A DNA stretch of 64,000 nt, from positions 1,935,679-1,999,678 of the forward strand of contig NW_003314279.1 in NCBI RefSeq assembly GCF_000143415.4, read 5' to 3'. Below, piece after piece: positions 51,961-63,849 of this stretch; position 1 is the stretch's first letter, and every line of letters starts with the position of its first letter. A model generated the notes under the pieces. It saw only the letters and a program-made list of their open reading frames with translations, searched no databases and was not told the origin of the DNA. The DNA comes from Selaginella moellendorffii. Taxonomy: Eukaryota > Streptophyta > Lycopodiopsida > Selaginellales > Selaginellaceae. A program made the translations under genes and the position numbers.

Positions 51961-54900
51961 ATGCGGATCACCGTGTTTAAGGCGGAGAACACGACACGTA
52001 CGTTTCTCTTCGTTCTTTTTCCCTCTATAACGTGTTTTTGGTGGTCTCAGATAAGGGCCTTGTAGCTGCCGTCGGGTGGAATGTGACGAATGACCTCTAC
52101 TCTTGCGGTGATGACTACGCTATATGGTGCTGGAACAGGGATGGGAAGCCCATTCTTAAGGTAGTGTGCTCATCTTTCTTTTCTAATAGCAACTGATAAA
52201 TGGCTTGCGTACAGCTTGAGAACATAGACTCCATATCCACGGATTTGCAATGCTACCCTTTGACCTCGCACTGGAACCGGACTGGATCAGGGAGCGACAT
52301 TTTTGTTGTTTCCTGCATTGACGGTGCGTTTGTTCATTATGTAACTTTAACAATGAGATTTTCCAGGGTCGCTTCATATTTCTAATAGGACTGGGAAAGA
52401 AGAAAAAAGGGTCCAAGCTCATGCAGGGAGCATTCTGTGTGTTCGATGGAGTACTGACGGTAGTACCAGACTCGTATGATTATGGGTTTTCTGTAACGTG
52501 ATCAGCAGGATCGGCCTTAGCAACTGGTGGGGAGGACGGGATTGTAAAAATATGGTCTTGCAGTGGAATGCTCCGATCTACTTTGGCACAAAGCCGTAAG
52601 TTTTATTTTCTTTCAATGGTTTCTATTAATTTTCTGGTTCAGCTTGTCCAATCTACGCCCTTGCATGGAGTCCAAGCTCGGATCAGGTGTTGTTTGCTTG
52701 CCAGGGACGGTTGATTATCAAATCCCTCCAGGTAAACTACTCAGCTCCTAAGCGCATAAAAAAATGTTTTCCATTGCAGTCCTCAATCAAGGAGTCGCAC
52801 TGGGATGGTCATAACGGACTGATTCTAGCGGTTGATTGGAATTATGCTTCGAACCTTCTTACATCTGGCGGAGAAGATGGTGTCTATAAGGTATCTACAA
52901 GCTTTTACAAATGTTCTCACGTTTATGTTTGCTATGTAGGTTTGGGACTACCATGGGAGAATGATCTATCAGAGTAGCAAAATTGACGATAGCATAACTT
53001 CGGTTGCCTGGTGTCCATCTGGGGAGTTCTTTGCCGTCGGCTCATTCAACACGTTGTGGCTTTGCGACAAGACGGGGGTACGTTCAAGTGGAGTTCTTCT
53101 TTGAGCCTACATATCAGCTTTGCAGTGGGTTCTCTGGAAGGAAAAGCTTTCAGCTGGGTCCTTTCTAAGAATTTCATGGAGTAACGACGGTGCGCAACTG
53201 GCTGGTGCCGGTGCGAATGGCTTTGTAGTATTCGGTCAGATCGTGGACAGGTATTCTCCTTTCTTTTTATGTCTGTTTTTTGAGATGATAAAGACTGGCA
53301 GAAAACTAGAGTGGCTAAAATTGTCTGCGACGCTACGCGGTTGTGGACATTTGAGAGTCTATGTAAGTTTTTCCAAATTTTATGGCAAGTATGTTTAGGT
53401 GAAGCTCATATAGACAGGACATGGTGACTAATAATACGACTGACTTGGAGTTCTGTGACCGGGTTGTTCAATTTCGTCTGGAGTTTCGCCACTTGATCGT
53501 TGCGACTACTAACCAGGTAACTGAATCGTGACTACTGTGGCCACGCTAACAATCTGGCATGACGTGCAGTGCTACATCTACTCGGTTTCAAATTTAAACG
53601 CTCCACACGTAATTGATGTCAAGTATGCCATCATTCTTATAAGATTATGCCAAAGGTACTTCATGATCATCGACAGTTTTGTGGGCTTGCAATTGTTCAC
53701 CTATGATGGTCGGCATCTTTCAAGCCCAAAATGTCAAGGTATCTATAAACACTGAAGTTTCTATCGACGTAGACATGTTTTTCTTGCAGGACTGCGACCA
53801 GAGTTTTTGCTCGAGCGCAATGTTGCTATTTCAACAGACACTGTGGCGTTTATAGATACATCCGACCATAAATGTAGGTTGTCTACGAGACTTCTGTCAT
53901 ACCAGGTTCACAACTAAATTAAAATCAGTAGATCAGTTTTGTGTTTTGTCAGTCCATAAAACTGATTTGAAAACCTGCAGTAATTCGGTTTTTGGATGCG
54001 TCGACGGGAAAGCTTGCTGGTGAACCATTTCGACATACTGTTGAAATAAAAGAAATCGCCCTCAATCAAGTGGGAACTGTCAGGAGAATTGCGTTTATTG
54101 ACCGCAACCAAGACCTCTTTATAACTCCCGTATATGTAAGTTTGCAAGATTTTAGTTTTTCTCATAATCTCTAATGCTTCTGCCAGCACAAGCACGAGGT
54201 ATTTAAACTGGCGACTATTGTTGACAACGTGAGATGGAATGACGAGGCCGACATAATCGCTGCTATCGCGTACCAGAAACTGATTGTATGGTATTGTCCA
54301 TCGGCTGCTTTTGTTGATCGAGACCTTCTTCATCGAGTAAAAGTAATAAAAGAGTGGTAAGCGTTTTTCCTTCACTTTCTCTCGCTTTCTGCCATGGTTT
54401 TATCTGATGCTACACGCAGTGATCTCGGCAAGAATCCTAAAATTCGAAGCTTTGTTACTTCTAGTTGCATCTTACGACGAACAGATGGAGCCATAGTTTC
54501 TTCGTACATATGCCCGTATCCGTTCGTGTTGTTCCAGCATGTGAACTCCAGACAGTGGGAGTATGCGGCCCAGCTCTGTAGATTCGTAAAGGTTTGTCAT
54601 CCCCGTGAAAATTTTCTTAATAGCAAGATTGTGTGTGCTGCAGGAGGATTTACTTTGGGCTTGCTTGGCAACGATGGCAGTCGATGCCCAGGAGCTGAAC
54701 ATTGCGGAAGAGGCTTATGCAGCTCTGGACGAGGTTTGCAGTTTTTATTTCCGTGTATTGACGGCCACCTTAAGTGGAAACATTCAGGTGGATAAGGTGC
54801 AGTTTATGCTTTATCTGAAGGATCTTCCCGTAGAAGAAGCACGACAGGCAGAACTTGCATTATTTAAAAGGCACCCGGACAAAGCCGAGTCGATTTTACT

Positions 54901-55267
54901 GCAAGCTGGGCTCACTTATCGGGCAATCCACATGAACTTGAAGCTCTTCAACTGGGACAGGTTGTTTTCTTTTTTTTATCTCAGGGTCACAAACTGACTG
55001 CCGTTTACAGAGCGCTAGAACTGGCTGTTTTGCACAAGGTCCACATTGACACGGTGATGTGGTACAGGCAGCATTACTTGATGCGGATCAAAGCTATTGA
55101 GACCAAGGAGCAGTTTTTGCACTTCAAGGATCAGGTCGGCTACAAGTAACTCGATTGTCTTAACTGACCTTTGCCTGTATCAGGTGAAGATTGATCCCCA
55201 GAAAATCAACGCAAAGATTCACCAGGAAATGCTTCAGGAAGGTAGTAGACAAGGTGCCAGGAAATAA
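51961..55267 (+). CDS. IFT80: Intraflagellar transport protein IFT80
   Basis: About 21 short exons, [12 protein letters not shown] at 51961 to GARK-TAA at 55265-55267. IFT80 is a WD-repeat subunit of IFT-B, needed to assemble axonemes. In land plants this means only motile sperm. The N-terminal propeller shows [60 protein letters not shown] and [19 protein letters not shown]. The second half has the IFT80-type order of [37 protein letters not shown], a long segment with [34 protein letters not shown] and [13 protein letters not shown]. All exon joins I followed keep frame. It lies between two PPR genes, with no functional link apparent. Confidence 0.93.
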
Positions 55268-55685
55268 TGTTTCTTTTTAACTTCAACTTTGCAACTTTGG
55301 TGCACTTTTCCTCGCGTAGCATTTGTATTCTAGGACAGTGCTTGCCGTCGTCATTGCGAGCTCAAAGGTAAGCAAGTGTAGTTGTTTTGTAATGCGATAA
55401 ATGGCATGGTTGGATGACAAGCAGGGGTTAAATGGCTAACGCGTCGTGAGCATTGCCACGAAACCAGAGGCGACTGTGTACGTTTTTCTGATTCGGCTAT
55501 GTCATGATGCTAACTCTTGCCTTCTTTGCAGCATTTTTTGAGACACATTGTTTGTGAGCGCATGCTTTAAGCGCAGGCAGCAGGCAGAAGAAATTATCTC
55601 TACACTCCTCCATATCCTGCCACACCGATAGGCCTTCATCATTGCGAGCTACATCTGTTCCAGACTGTTTGTGAGCTTAGGGTTC
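55268..55685. other. Short intergenic spacer
   Basis: This holds the IFT80 3' region and the PPR3 5' region. GCATTTGTATTCTAGGACAG and similar acceptor-like strings occur but no frame is convincing. Confidence 0.45.
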
Positions 55686-58289
55686 ATGGTAGATGACACG
55701 AACATGAGATACCAGCGATGGGAACTTGAGCATGACAAGCAGGATCGCATTCCAATGCCCAACACGTTTTTACCTCGAGCATCGCAAGACCGTAAGTATC
55801 TCTCCTTCCGCAGCTGTTCCGATGCAAACTCTTGCCGTGTTTTGCAGCTTTCTCTCGGTGCGTCACTGAGAACCACTGTAGCTCCGGAAACGCGGGTCTT
55901 TACCAGCGTCCCAGTTTTGCTCGCCGCCCTCAAAGCATGCAGCGTTTCCAGGGACCTCGAAACTGGCAGGCGAGTTCACCGGTTTTCTGGCCAAGTCGCG
56001 GACATTTACGTCTCCAACACTCTGATCGACATGTACGCGAGGTGCGGAAGCATGGTAGATGCTCGCAACATCTTCGACAGCATGGAGTCTCCGGACTTGG
56101 TGTCTTGGAACGCTCTGATCCGGGGCTATGCCACCAACGGGGAAGGAAGATTGGGTCTCGAGCTTTTCTCACGCATGACTTGCGAACCGGACGCTCGCAG
56201 CTTTGTGGCAGCGCTCATGGCCTGCTCGAGCCAGACAGCCAAGGAGAATGGTGGCAGGCGAGATAACACGGAGAAGACGCTTCGGTGCTTGCAAGAAGGA
56301 AGAGAGATCCACGCTCGAGCTCGAAAGGCCGGTTCGGCATCCAACGTTTTCGTGGCCAGCGCTCTCGTCGATATGTACGCGAAGTGTGGGAGCGTCACCG
56401 AGGCCCGGCTGGTTTTCGATGGCCTGAAAGACCGGAACGTTGTCTCGTGGACGTCTTTGATGCTGGGATACGTGGACAACGGCGAGCCCGAGCAGGCTCT
56501 GGATTTGTTTCAACGCATGCAGCACCACTGCTCCGGGTGTCCGCCAAACTCTCGGACTTTCGTCGCGGCTCTCATGGCCTGTGCCAGCCTTGGAGCAAAG
56601 TCGGACATAAGAGAGCTCAAGCTGGAGTGGCTCAACCAGGGAGCTTTGATTCACAGTCAGGCGGTGAAGCACGGGTTTGGATCGGACGTGTTCGTGGCGA
56701 GCTCGCTGGTGGACATGTACTCCAAGTGCGGGGGACTCTCCAGTGCCATCGACGTCTTCGAGAGCACTCAGCACCGAGACGTGATTCTCTGGAACGCGAT
56801 GATACAGGGATATGTGGAGGCTGGGGACGATGAGTCGGCTCTAGAGCTGTTTAGCAGGATGGACACTAGCACGGGAGGGTGCAAGCCGGACGCTCGAACT
56901 TACGTTGCCGTTTTGATGGCATGCTCGAGCTTGGGAGCCGAGGAGGAAGCGGATGGAAAGCTTGTCAAGTCCAGGAGCTTGAGCCGGGGTGTGGCTCTTC
57001 ACCGTCAGGCTTGCAAGTATGCGTTTGAGTCGGACAAGTTTGTGGCGAGCAGCTTGGTCGACATGTACACGACTTGTGGGAGCCTGGCTGACGCTCGAGC
57101 AGTCTTTGACAAGATCTTACATCCGGACGTGGTGCTGTGGAACGCGTTGATGCTGGGCTATGTGCAAAACGGAGCGAGCGAGGAGGCTCTACGCCTGTTC
57201 TCTCGCTTGCAAGGACCTGACCCGAGAAGCTACGTCGCCGCTTTCATGGCCTGCGCGAGCTTGGCGGAGAAGGAAGAAGGCCAGGAGGTGAGAGAAGAGT
57301 TTGTGAAGCTGAGACAGCTTGAGCAAGGCATGGCGATTCACGCCCAGGCCCGAGAAAGAGGATGTGATACCGATATGTTCGTGGCAAGCAGCCTGGTGGA
57401 GATGTACTCCAAGTGTGGAAGTTTGGGTGACGCTCGGCTGGTTTTCGATAGAATGAAGCATCACGACGTGGTACTTTGGACGGCACTCGTCTCGGGATAC
57501 GCGGAGAACGGTGACGTCGAGATCGCTCTAGAGCTCGTCGAACTAATCCAGTCCCGGGGCTGCGAGCCAAACTCTCGGACTTTCATCGCTGCACTGGTCG
57601 CTTGCGGCAGCGTGCCATCGCTAGAAGCTGGCAAAGAGCTCCACGCAAGGATTTGCAGGCTGGGACTGGAAGCCGGGACGTACGTAGCAAGCTCTCTCGT
57701 GGATCTCTACGGCAAGTGCGCTCGCCTCGACGATGCTGAGCGCGTCTTTGAGTCACTGGCGAGGAGGATGCTCGTGGTGACTTGGAGCTCGCTCATGGCG
57801 AGCTACAGCCGGCAGGGAGACACGGACAAAGTGCTGGAGCTGTTTGAGAGGATGCTCGACGAAGGCTTGCGAGGTGATCGTATCACTTTCGTTTTGATTC
57901 TTACGTCGTGTAGCCATGCTGGCCTGGTTGACACAGGGAAGCGCTACTTTGAGGACATGAAGCAAAAGTATGGTGTCGAGCCGGACTTGGAACACTACCA
58001 CTGCGTGGTCGATTTGCTGGCGCGAGCAAACCATCTGGACGAGGCACTGGAGTTTGTCAAGGGAATGCCGGTGGAGGCCAACCTCGTGACTTGGAAGACA
58101 GTGCTGGCCGGGTGTAAGAAGTGGAACAACTTGGAGATTGGACGCGCTGCTTTCCAGAGCGCTGTGGACTTGGATCCCAGGCACGAAGCGAGCTACGTCT
58201 TGATGGCCAACTTGTATGGGAGCTTGGGAATGTGGGAGGAGCAACTCAGGACGCTGGAGCTTAAGGAAGCCACCAAAGTGATCAAGTAA
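55686..58289 (+). CDS. PLS-class pentatricopeptide repeat protein (PPR3)
   Basis: A frame of 867 residues from the ATG at 55686. Upstream codons are open but lack ATG, and the first 60 residues do not look like PPR sequence, so the true start may be later or spliced. Motifs are well preserved: LIDMYARCGSMVDARNIFDS, DLVSWNALIRGYATNG, LVDMYAKCGSVTEARLVFDG, VVSWTSLMLGYVDNG, LVDMYTTCGSLADARAVFDK. An E-type end (NLVTWKTVLAGCKKWNNLEI) follows and there is no DYW domain. It has the same recurrent insertion as its neighbours, for example EEADGKLVKSRSLSRG and EEGQEVREEFVKLRQLEQG. It is predicted to act on organellar RNA. A tandem copy of its 3' end follows. Confidence 0.9.
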   Translation: MVDDTNMRYQRWELEHDKQDRIPMPNTFLPRASQDRKYLSFRSCSDANSCRVLQLSLGASLRTTVAPETRVFTSVPVLLAALKACSVSRDLETGRRVHRFSGQVADIYVSNTLIDMYARCGSMVDARNIFDSMESPDLVSWNALIRGYATNGEGRLGLELFSRMTCEPDARSFVAALMACSSQTAKENGGRRDNTEKTLRCLQEGREIHARARKAGSASNVFVASALVDMYAKCGSVTEARLVFDGLKDRNVVSWTSLMLGYVDNGEPEQALDLFQRMQHHCSGCPPNSRTFVAALMACASLGAKSDIRELKLEWLNQGALIHSQAVKHGFGSDVFVASSLVDMYSKCGGLSSAIDVFESTQHRDVILWNAMIQGYVEAGDDESALELFSRMDTSTGGCKPDARTYVAVLMACSSLGAEEEADGKLVKSRSLSRGVALHRQACKYAFESDKFVASSLVDMYTTCGSLADARAVFDKILHPDVVLWNALMLGYVQNGASEEALRLFSRLQGPDPRSYVAAFMACASLAEKEEGQEVREEFVKLRQLEQGMAIHAQARERGCDTDMFVASSLVEMYSKCGSLGDARLVFDRMKHHDVVLWTALVSGYAENGDVEIALELVELIQSRGCEPNSRTFIAALVACGSVPSLEAGKELHARICRLGLEAGTYVASSLVDLYGKCARLDDAERVFESLARRMLVVTWSSLMASYSRQGDTDKVLELFERMLDEGLRGDRITFVLILTSCSHAGLVDTGKRYFEDMKQKYGVEPDLEHYHCVVDLLARANHLDEALEFVKGMPVEANLVTWKTVLAGCKKWNNLEIGRAAFQSAVDLDPRHEASYVLMANLYGSLGMWEEQLRTLELKEATKVIK

Positions 58290-58379
58290 GCGAAAACTTC
58301 CGGTTGATTGATTTGTGACTGTTTCTTATGTTTCCAGGTCCAAAACGATCCCAGCAAGTCTCCAAGGTTGCATTTAGAA

Positions 58380-58612
58380 TGGATCAAAGAACTTGCGTGG
58401 GAGCTCGGGAATGTGGGAGGAGCAACTTAGGACTCCAGAGCTCAAGGAAGACACCAAAGTGATCGAGTAAGTGATTACGTTCTTAAGAGATTCTAGCGCA
58501 GGTGCTGGAGTTTAAAATGAAAGCGATTGATCTGTGGATGTTTCCAGGTCCACGCCAGTCTCCAAGGTTGCCTCTAGAATGGACCAAAAAGAAAGGGACA
58601 GCTACTAGAAAG
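58380..58612 (+). pseudogene. Tandem copy of the PPR3 3' end
   Basis: The segment GGAATGTGGGAGGAGCAACT followed by the LKE and TKVI codons and a GTAAG donor-like end (58229-58380) recurs at 58411-58610, including the downstream GTTTCCAGGTCCA and CCAAGGTTGC strings. It is a partial tandem duplication of the last coding bases and 3' flank. A further copy of the flank lies near 63850-63945, inverted. Confidence 0.85.
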
Positions 58613-58639
58613 ATACGATTCCTGTTATTTGCATGCCGA

Positions 58640-58664
58640 CCGTCGGATGGGCTTCATCCGACGG
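58640..58664. promoter_or_regulatory. CCGTCGGATG palindrome upstream of B3-1
   Basis: A perfect 10 bp inverted repeat, CCGTCGGATG / CATCCGACGG, with a 5 bp loop, 106 bp upstream of the B3-1 ATG. A sister palindrome lies about 97 bp upstream of the paralog B3-2. Confidence 0.7.
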
Positions 58665-58770
58665 CGTAGGATGCAGCATTTGGACGTACTACTAGACCGG
58701 ACGCCCGCTCTCTCAACGAGGTTTTTCCTTCTTCCAAGCCACGGCAAGCAAGAAGAGCGAGAGCGCAGCT

Positions 58771-59900
58771 ATGGAGTCGAGCGGCAGCGGCGAAGCTCAT
58801 CCATCTGGTCAGAGCTTTTCTCGCTCTATCTCTCTCCCTCTCTTCTTTCTTCGTTTCTACTTAAAGTTTATATTTTTGTTCGAGTGTATCTTCACAGGTT
58901 CTTACGAGGGAGACAGTCCTCCGCCGAGTTACATCCCCTCCAATCGGCAGCGGCAGCGTCGGAATCGCGAGCAGCTGCCCGGTTCGCAGGAAGCACTCCA
59001 AGCCGCGCAGGAGTACCAGCAACAGCTCCCAAGGAACAGTCGTAGCACTGTGAAAGTCTTAAATCAGTGCTGTGTGAGTGGCACATTCGTTATGGTAAGC
59101 ATGTTTTCCACGCTTACGATATCTTCACCACTTTCTTCGTTTTTCTTTTTCCGTAGACTCTTCCTTCGAACTACTGCAAGAAGATGATGCCGCGGGGGAG
59201 AGCCCCGGTCCTCGTCCGCGACAAGAGTGGCCACCAGTGGGTGATGAAATGGAACTGGACGATGCAGCCAGTGATTGGTGCCGGATGGAAAGCATTCTGC
59301 GTCCATCACGAACTCGTCAAGGGGGACGTGCTCGTCTTCCAAAAGGAGAACATCTCCTCCAAGACGATAACTTTCCACGTTGAGATCTTCAAGCGCCGCA
59401 AGTTCGCCAATGGCACAGTGATCATGAACAACGGGACCAACATGGCGCTGCCCCTGCCAAAGAAAGAAGAAGAGCTGGAGATCGAGATCGAAGAACTCGA
59501 TGGAGGAGCCACCGGAGAAGACGTCCACGACCACGACGTCCTCAAGCGCAATCCCGGCCGCCCCAAGAGGACGAGGAGGCCGCCGAGGAGAGAATGGATG
59601 GAGAACTCACCATCGTGCGACCAGGACGACGAGGAGAGAGGGACGGGAGGCGCAGAGGAGCAGCGCGAGCCAGTGGTGGCGCTGGTGTTCAAGAAGACGA
59701 GGTCGGCAGCCGAGTCCGAGGAGCTCGGGGTGACCGTAAAGATGCACGGGAGCAAGCTCGAGCGCATGACTAAGAGCCTGCTAGGCTCGCCCGGAGTGAT
59801 CGTGCAGGGCAGCTTCGATGGATCGCTCAAGGCTAAAGCATCCGAAGAAGAGCTGAGGAAGATCCTCCGCCTGGCATTTCCTCACTATGATGCCTTCTAG
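58771..59900 (+). CDS. B3-domain DNA-binding protein (B3-1)
   Basis: Three exons (58771-58807, 58898-59094, 59157-59900) give 325 residues. The B3 domain starts at about residue 79 (TLPSNYCKKMMPRGRAPVLV) and continues through GHQWVMKWNW, GAGWKAFCVHHELVKGDVLV and ITFHVEIFKRRK, the order typical of plant B3 folds. The N-terminal 75 residues contain PPPSYIPSNRQRQRRNREQL, a Gln/Arg-rich helix. The middle is acidic (KKEEELEIEIEEL). An AT-hook-like RNPGRPKRTRRPP follows, and the C-terminus has a conserved tail (SEEELRKILRLAFPHYD). It is probably a nuclear transcription regulator. It is not a clear ARF, RAV or ABI3/VP1 member; those carry other domains. It is the inverted paralog of B3-2. Confidence 0.9.
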
Positions 59901-62504
59901 TGGAAAACTGATAAGAACTGATGTCTTGAGATGTATTTTAACTTAGAAATGTATTTTCCTTTTACACAACAACTATTGGAGCAATCGATTTCACTGAACG
60001 AAGAAATCTTGGTTTTGGTGGTGGCAACTGTGATGGCGGGTCCTTGTCCTTGCTAGATTTGATTTTTGACTCTTTGGGACAACTTTTGGACGTGCTAGCC
60101 TCCACTGCATTGATCACAAACAAGCTCCCCATTGCACTACTTGCCGATGGATCCTAGGTTATATACAAACTGAAAAGGGTTGAGACAAAAGGGAGGCATA
60201 TATAGCTTTGACAACTTGTCGGTACGAATATTCTTTATTTTATTCTGGTTTAAGCTGTTTTGGGTTACTTATCCTTGTATGTCTTTCATTTATAAGAAAA
60301 ATTATAATAGTAATAACACAAAAGAGAAATAAAAATATATTATGATTTAATATTTGAGCTTTTATCCTCATTGAAGTGCCACATGCATTTGCATGGTTCC
60401 CTAGCTTGCTATATCACTCCAAAGGTTCTAGGCATTATAAAATGATAAAAAAAAAATCAATGCTAAAGTAAAGATAAATCTTTTGATTAATGATTAAAAA
60501 TATTAAGCACTAGGTACAAAAGTAAACGAATTGTTTGGGCCATGAGGTATAAAATCCTAAACTTCCCTTTTAACATTATAGGTATTAATATAAACTTACT
60601 TCAAGGATTATTAATATTAAAAATATTAGTTAGGATTTTAATAATTGACAACAAAAATAAATATAGTTTCAAACAAGAAATATATAAAAGAAATATTACT
60701 TACAATGCTTATAAAAATATAGCAACGAATATGTGATTTTGCATGGGAGATATATACGTGTGGATTTATTTTTTTATTTTGAGTTGCATGCAAAAATATT
60801 ATGCATACAATCACTTTTCAATTGCAATATAAGCAATTAAAATACCATTGTGTATATAATATTTTTGTCATAGGGTATGTTATATATGCATGGGGCATGA
60901 CAGCTCATACTACTATATAAGCATTATGCCACATCATCTTAGACAATATGATGTTACTACAATTTATTTTTTTCTCATTTCTATGAGTATAGATTTGAGA
61001 TGAGCTAATTGTGATAATTTCTCTCCTCTCATTTCTCACAGTTATAACTCATTTTTCATGGTTATGGTTCATTTCTCACAATTATAACTTATTTTTTGCA
61101 ATTGTGGCTCATTTCTCACAAGTTAAAGTTGTTGTACACCTTAATATAAACACTATGCTTCAATTTATTTATCACGCCTTTTATTTTTTATAGCTTGTTT
61201 GCAGCATGATGTTTTAACCTAGTACAACAGTAAGTGTGATCGATTGGAGTGTAGTGGCAAGTGTAATTAATTGGAGTATGGTAGTGAGTGCAATCGATTA
61301 AAGTGTGGTGGTGAGCTTGATCAATTGAAGTGCAGCAACAAATGTAATCAATTGAAGCACAATGGTAAGCTTGATCAATTGCAATACAGAAACAAAACAA
61401 TTTTTAAGTCTTCTCTAAAGTTTGTAGCCTTTTTTCCCTCACTATAACACCTACACTTAGGAAAGTTTAAGGTTTCAACACTAGTAGTTTCCTTAGAGGC
61501 CATTTGTTGTTAGAGCTCTAGTAGCCTTTTCTAACATTCACTTAGGTATAAATTTCTTCATTTGTTGCAAAACTATTAAATTACAAAGTATTTTTCATTA
61601 CTTTTATCAAAGAGAGTGCCTAAAGAATCTATAACATCTTAAATCTAGTTTGCACATTAAAAAAACATCACACCCAAAAACCTTAACTATTAACATATAA
61701 AACCAAAATCTAACATGAAGACAAAAAATTGTATATATGGTGTTAATTTGAATTTTGTTATGCATATACAGCAACCACCCATGTGTAAGGAAAAAGTTTT
61801 GCTTAAATATTATTTTGTGAGTCACACATGCATGTTACAACAATTTAAGCATACATGTGTTTTATTTTATGCTTTATTTCGTGAAAGTGGAACTTTTCAT
61901 TATCCCACTTATGGTGTGTGGCCACATGCCATTTTTATAACAACAATAAAAAATTTAAGTTTTAGCTTTATAATTTATAAATTAAAAACTTTTCATATGA
62001 TTTTGTGTTATAATATTGTGAAATATAAAAAATAAATTAAAAAACTGATAGAAATATTAATAAATATTAATTAAGTACTAGGAAATGGCATGTGGACACA
62101 TGCTAATTAATGTCCCACTTTACTGAATAAGTTCCACTTTAACGAAATAAAGCATTTTTTATATATTTCGCAAACATGCAAGATTTTTTACCATGTTGTC
62201 TACACTAGATATCTCTTGGGAGGTGTACCTCCCTCCAAAATACTTCAGAATTTAATAGTGTAAATACAATAAATAAAAATATATTAAAACTTAAACATGA
62301 TAATTTAAATATTTTAAACTAAAATTTAGAAATAATATAGTAAATTTTTATTAAATCATTTATTTCATCTTCTCTTCTAATAAAAAGTATGCTTTAAATT
62401 TTTATAAATGCTTAGATAATAATTAGTATTTATACATTATTTCTAAATTTTAAATCAGGTGGCAAATAGATCATTTTAAAGTTTTGATCAAATTTTCATC
62501 CACT
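59901..62504. repeat. AT-rich spacer with dispersed repeat DNA, copy B
   Basis: There are no genes. About 60720-60910 resembles the repeat at 39.05-39.2 kb, and about 61715-61860 resembles sequence near 40430 and (inverted) 41.9 kb. A few imperfect 30-bp-type repeats of GTGATCGATTGGAGTGTAGT style occur at 61230-61390. No coding content is seen. Confidence 0.5.
61230..61390. repeat. Short degenerate tandem repeat
   Basis: About six imperfect copies of a ~28 bp unit of the form GTGTAATCGATTGGAGTGTGGTGG, each keeping a [AG]ATC[AG]ATT[GA] core. No function is evident. Confidence 0.7.
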
Positions 62505-63708
62505 CTAGAAGGGAGTGGCATCGTAGAGAGGAAATGCCAGGTTGAGGATCTTCCTCAGCTCCTCCTTGGACACTTTAGCCTTGAGCGATCCAGCGGAGCT
62601 CCCCTCCACGATTGATCCGGGCGAGCCCAGCACGCTCCTACACATGCGCTGGAGCTTGCTCCCCTGCATCTTGAAGCTCATCCCAAGCTCCTCGGACTCG
62701 GCTGCCGACCTCGTCTTTTTGAGCACCAGCGCCACCACTGGCTCGTGGCGCTGCTGCTGCCGCTCCTCCGCCGCCTCTTCTCCGCCTCCCATCCCTTCTG
62801 CCACTCCCTCCTCCTCCTCGCCCGCCACCTCCTGGTTGCACGAGTGTGAGTTCTCCACCCATTCTCCCCTCAGGAGCCCCCTCGTCCTCTTGGGATTGCG
62901 CTCGAGGACGTCGTAGTCGTGGACGTCTCCTCCGTTAGCTACTCCGCCGAGTTCTTCGATCTCGATCTCCAGCGCGTCTGGTTCTTTCTTTGGCGGGAGC
63001 AACACTATGTTGGCGGCGTTGGCGCGATCACTGGATTTGACCAGCTTGCGGCGCTTGAATATCTCGACGCGGAACGTGATCATCTCGGAGGAGTTCTCCT
63101 TTTGGAAGACGAGGACGTCTCCCTTGACGAGTTCGTGATGGACGCAGAAGGCTTTCCACCCGGCACCAATCACTGGCTGCACCGTCCAGTTCCATCTCAT
63201 CCTCCATTGGTGACCACTCCGGTCGCGGACGATCACCTCGGCTCTCCCGTGCGGCATCATCTTCTTGCAGTAGTTCGAAGGAAGAGTCTGCAGAAAAAAA
63301 ATAAAGAAGAAAAGAAAAACGATTAGCAAGTTCTTTGTGAAGATATCGAAGGGAAAAAAGACAAGGATAGCGAAACATAAACCTCGAGCTTGTTCTTCGC
63401 TTACCATAACGTATGTGCCGCTCACACAGCACTGGTTCAAGACTTTAATGGTGCTGCGACTCTTCTTTGCAAGATGTTGCTGGTACTCCTGCGCGGCTTG
63501 GAGCGCTTCGTGCGAACCTGGCAGCTCCTCGCGATTCCGCCGCTGCCGCTGCTGATTGGAGGGGATGTAACTCGACAGAGGACTGTCTTCCTCGTAAGAA
63601 CCTGCGAAGATACGCTCGAACAAATATAAGAAACGAAGTGATGAGAGAAAAAGAGCGAGAAGGAAAGCTCTGACCAGATGGATAAGCTTCGCCGCCGCTC
63701 GACTCCAT
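62505..63708 (-). CDS. B3-domain DNA-binding protein (B3-2)
   Basis: Three exons (63708-63675, 63601-63405, 63287-62505) give 337 residues with intron positions identical to B3-1. The start is MESSGGEAYPSG; exon 2 encodes the same SYIPSNQQRQRRNREELPGS region; exon 3 carries the B3 domain (TLPSNYCKKMMPHGRAEVIV, GHQWRMRWNWTVQPVIGAGW, LVFQKENSSEMITFRVEIFK). The C-terminal tail (SKEELRKILNLAFPLYDATP) matches B3-1. The AT-hook of B3-1 is reduced here to RNPKRTRGLLRG. The middle is longer and acidic (GEEEEGVAEGMGGGEEAAEE). Intron 2 is 117 bp, a multiple of three without stops, so retaining it would add 39 residues. It is probably a nuclear regulator. Confidence 0.9.
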
Positions 63709-63804
63709 AGCTGCGCTCTCGCTCTTCTTCTTGCTTGCTGAAGGAAAAACCTCGCTGAGAGAGCGTCCGGTCTACTAGTACGTCCTAATGATGAATGATC
63801 CTGC

Positions 63805-63831
63805 GCCGTCGGATTTGCTCCATCCGACGGC
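63805..63831. promoter_or_regulatory. GCCGTCGGAT palindrome upstream of B3-2
   Basis: A perfect 10 bp inverted repeat, GCCGTCGGAT / ATCCGACGGC, with a 7 bp loop. It has the same core and the same relative position as the palindrome upstream of B3-1, although the loop and flanks differ. Confidence 0.7.
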
Positions 63832-63849
63832 CAGCATTCACGTACGAAA

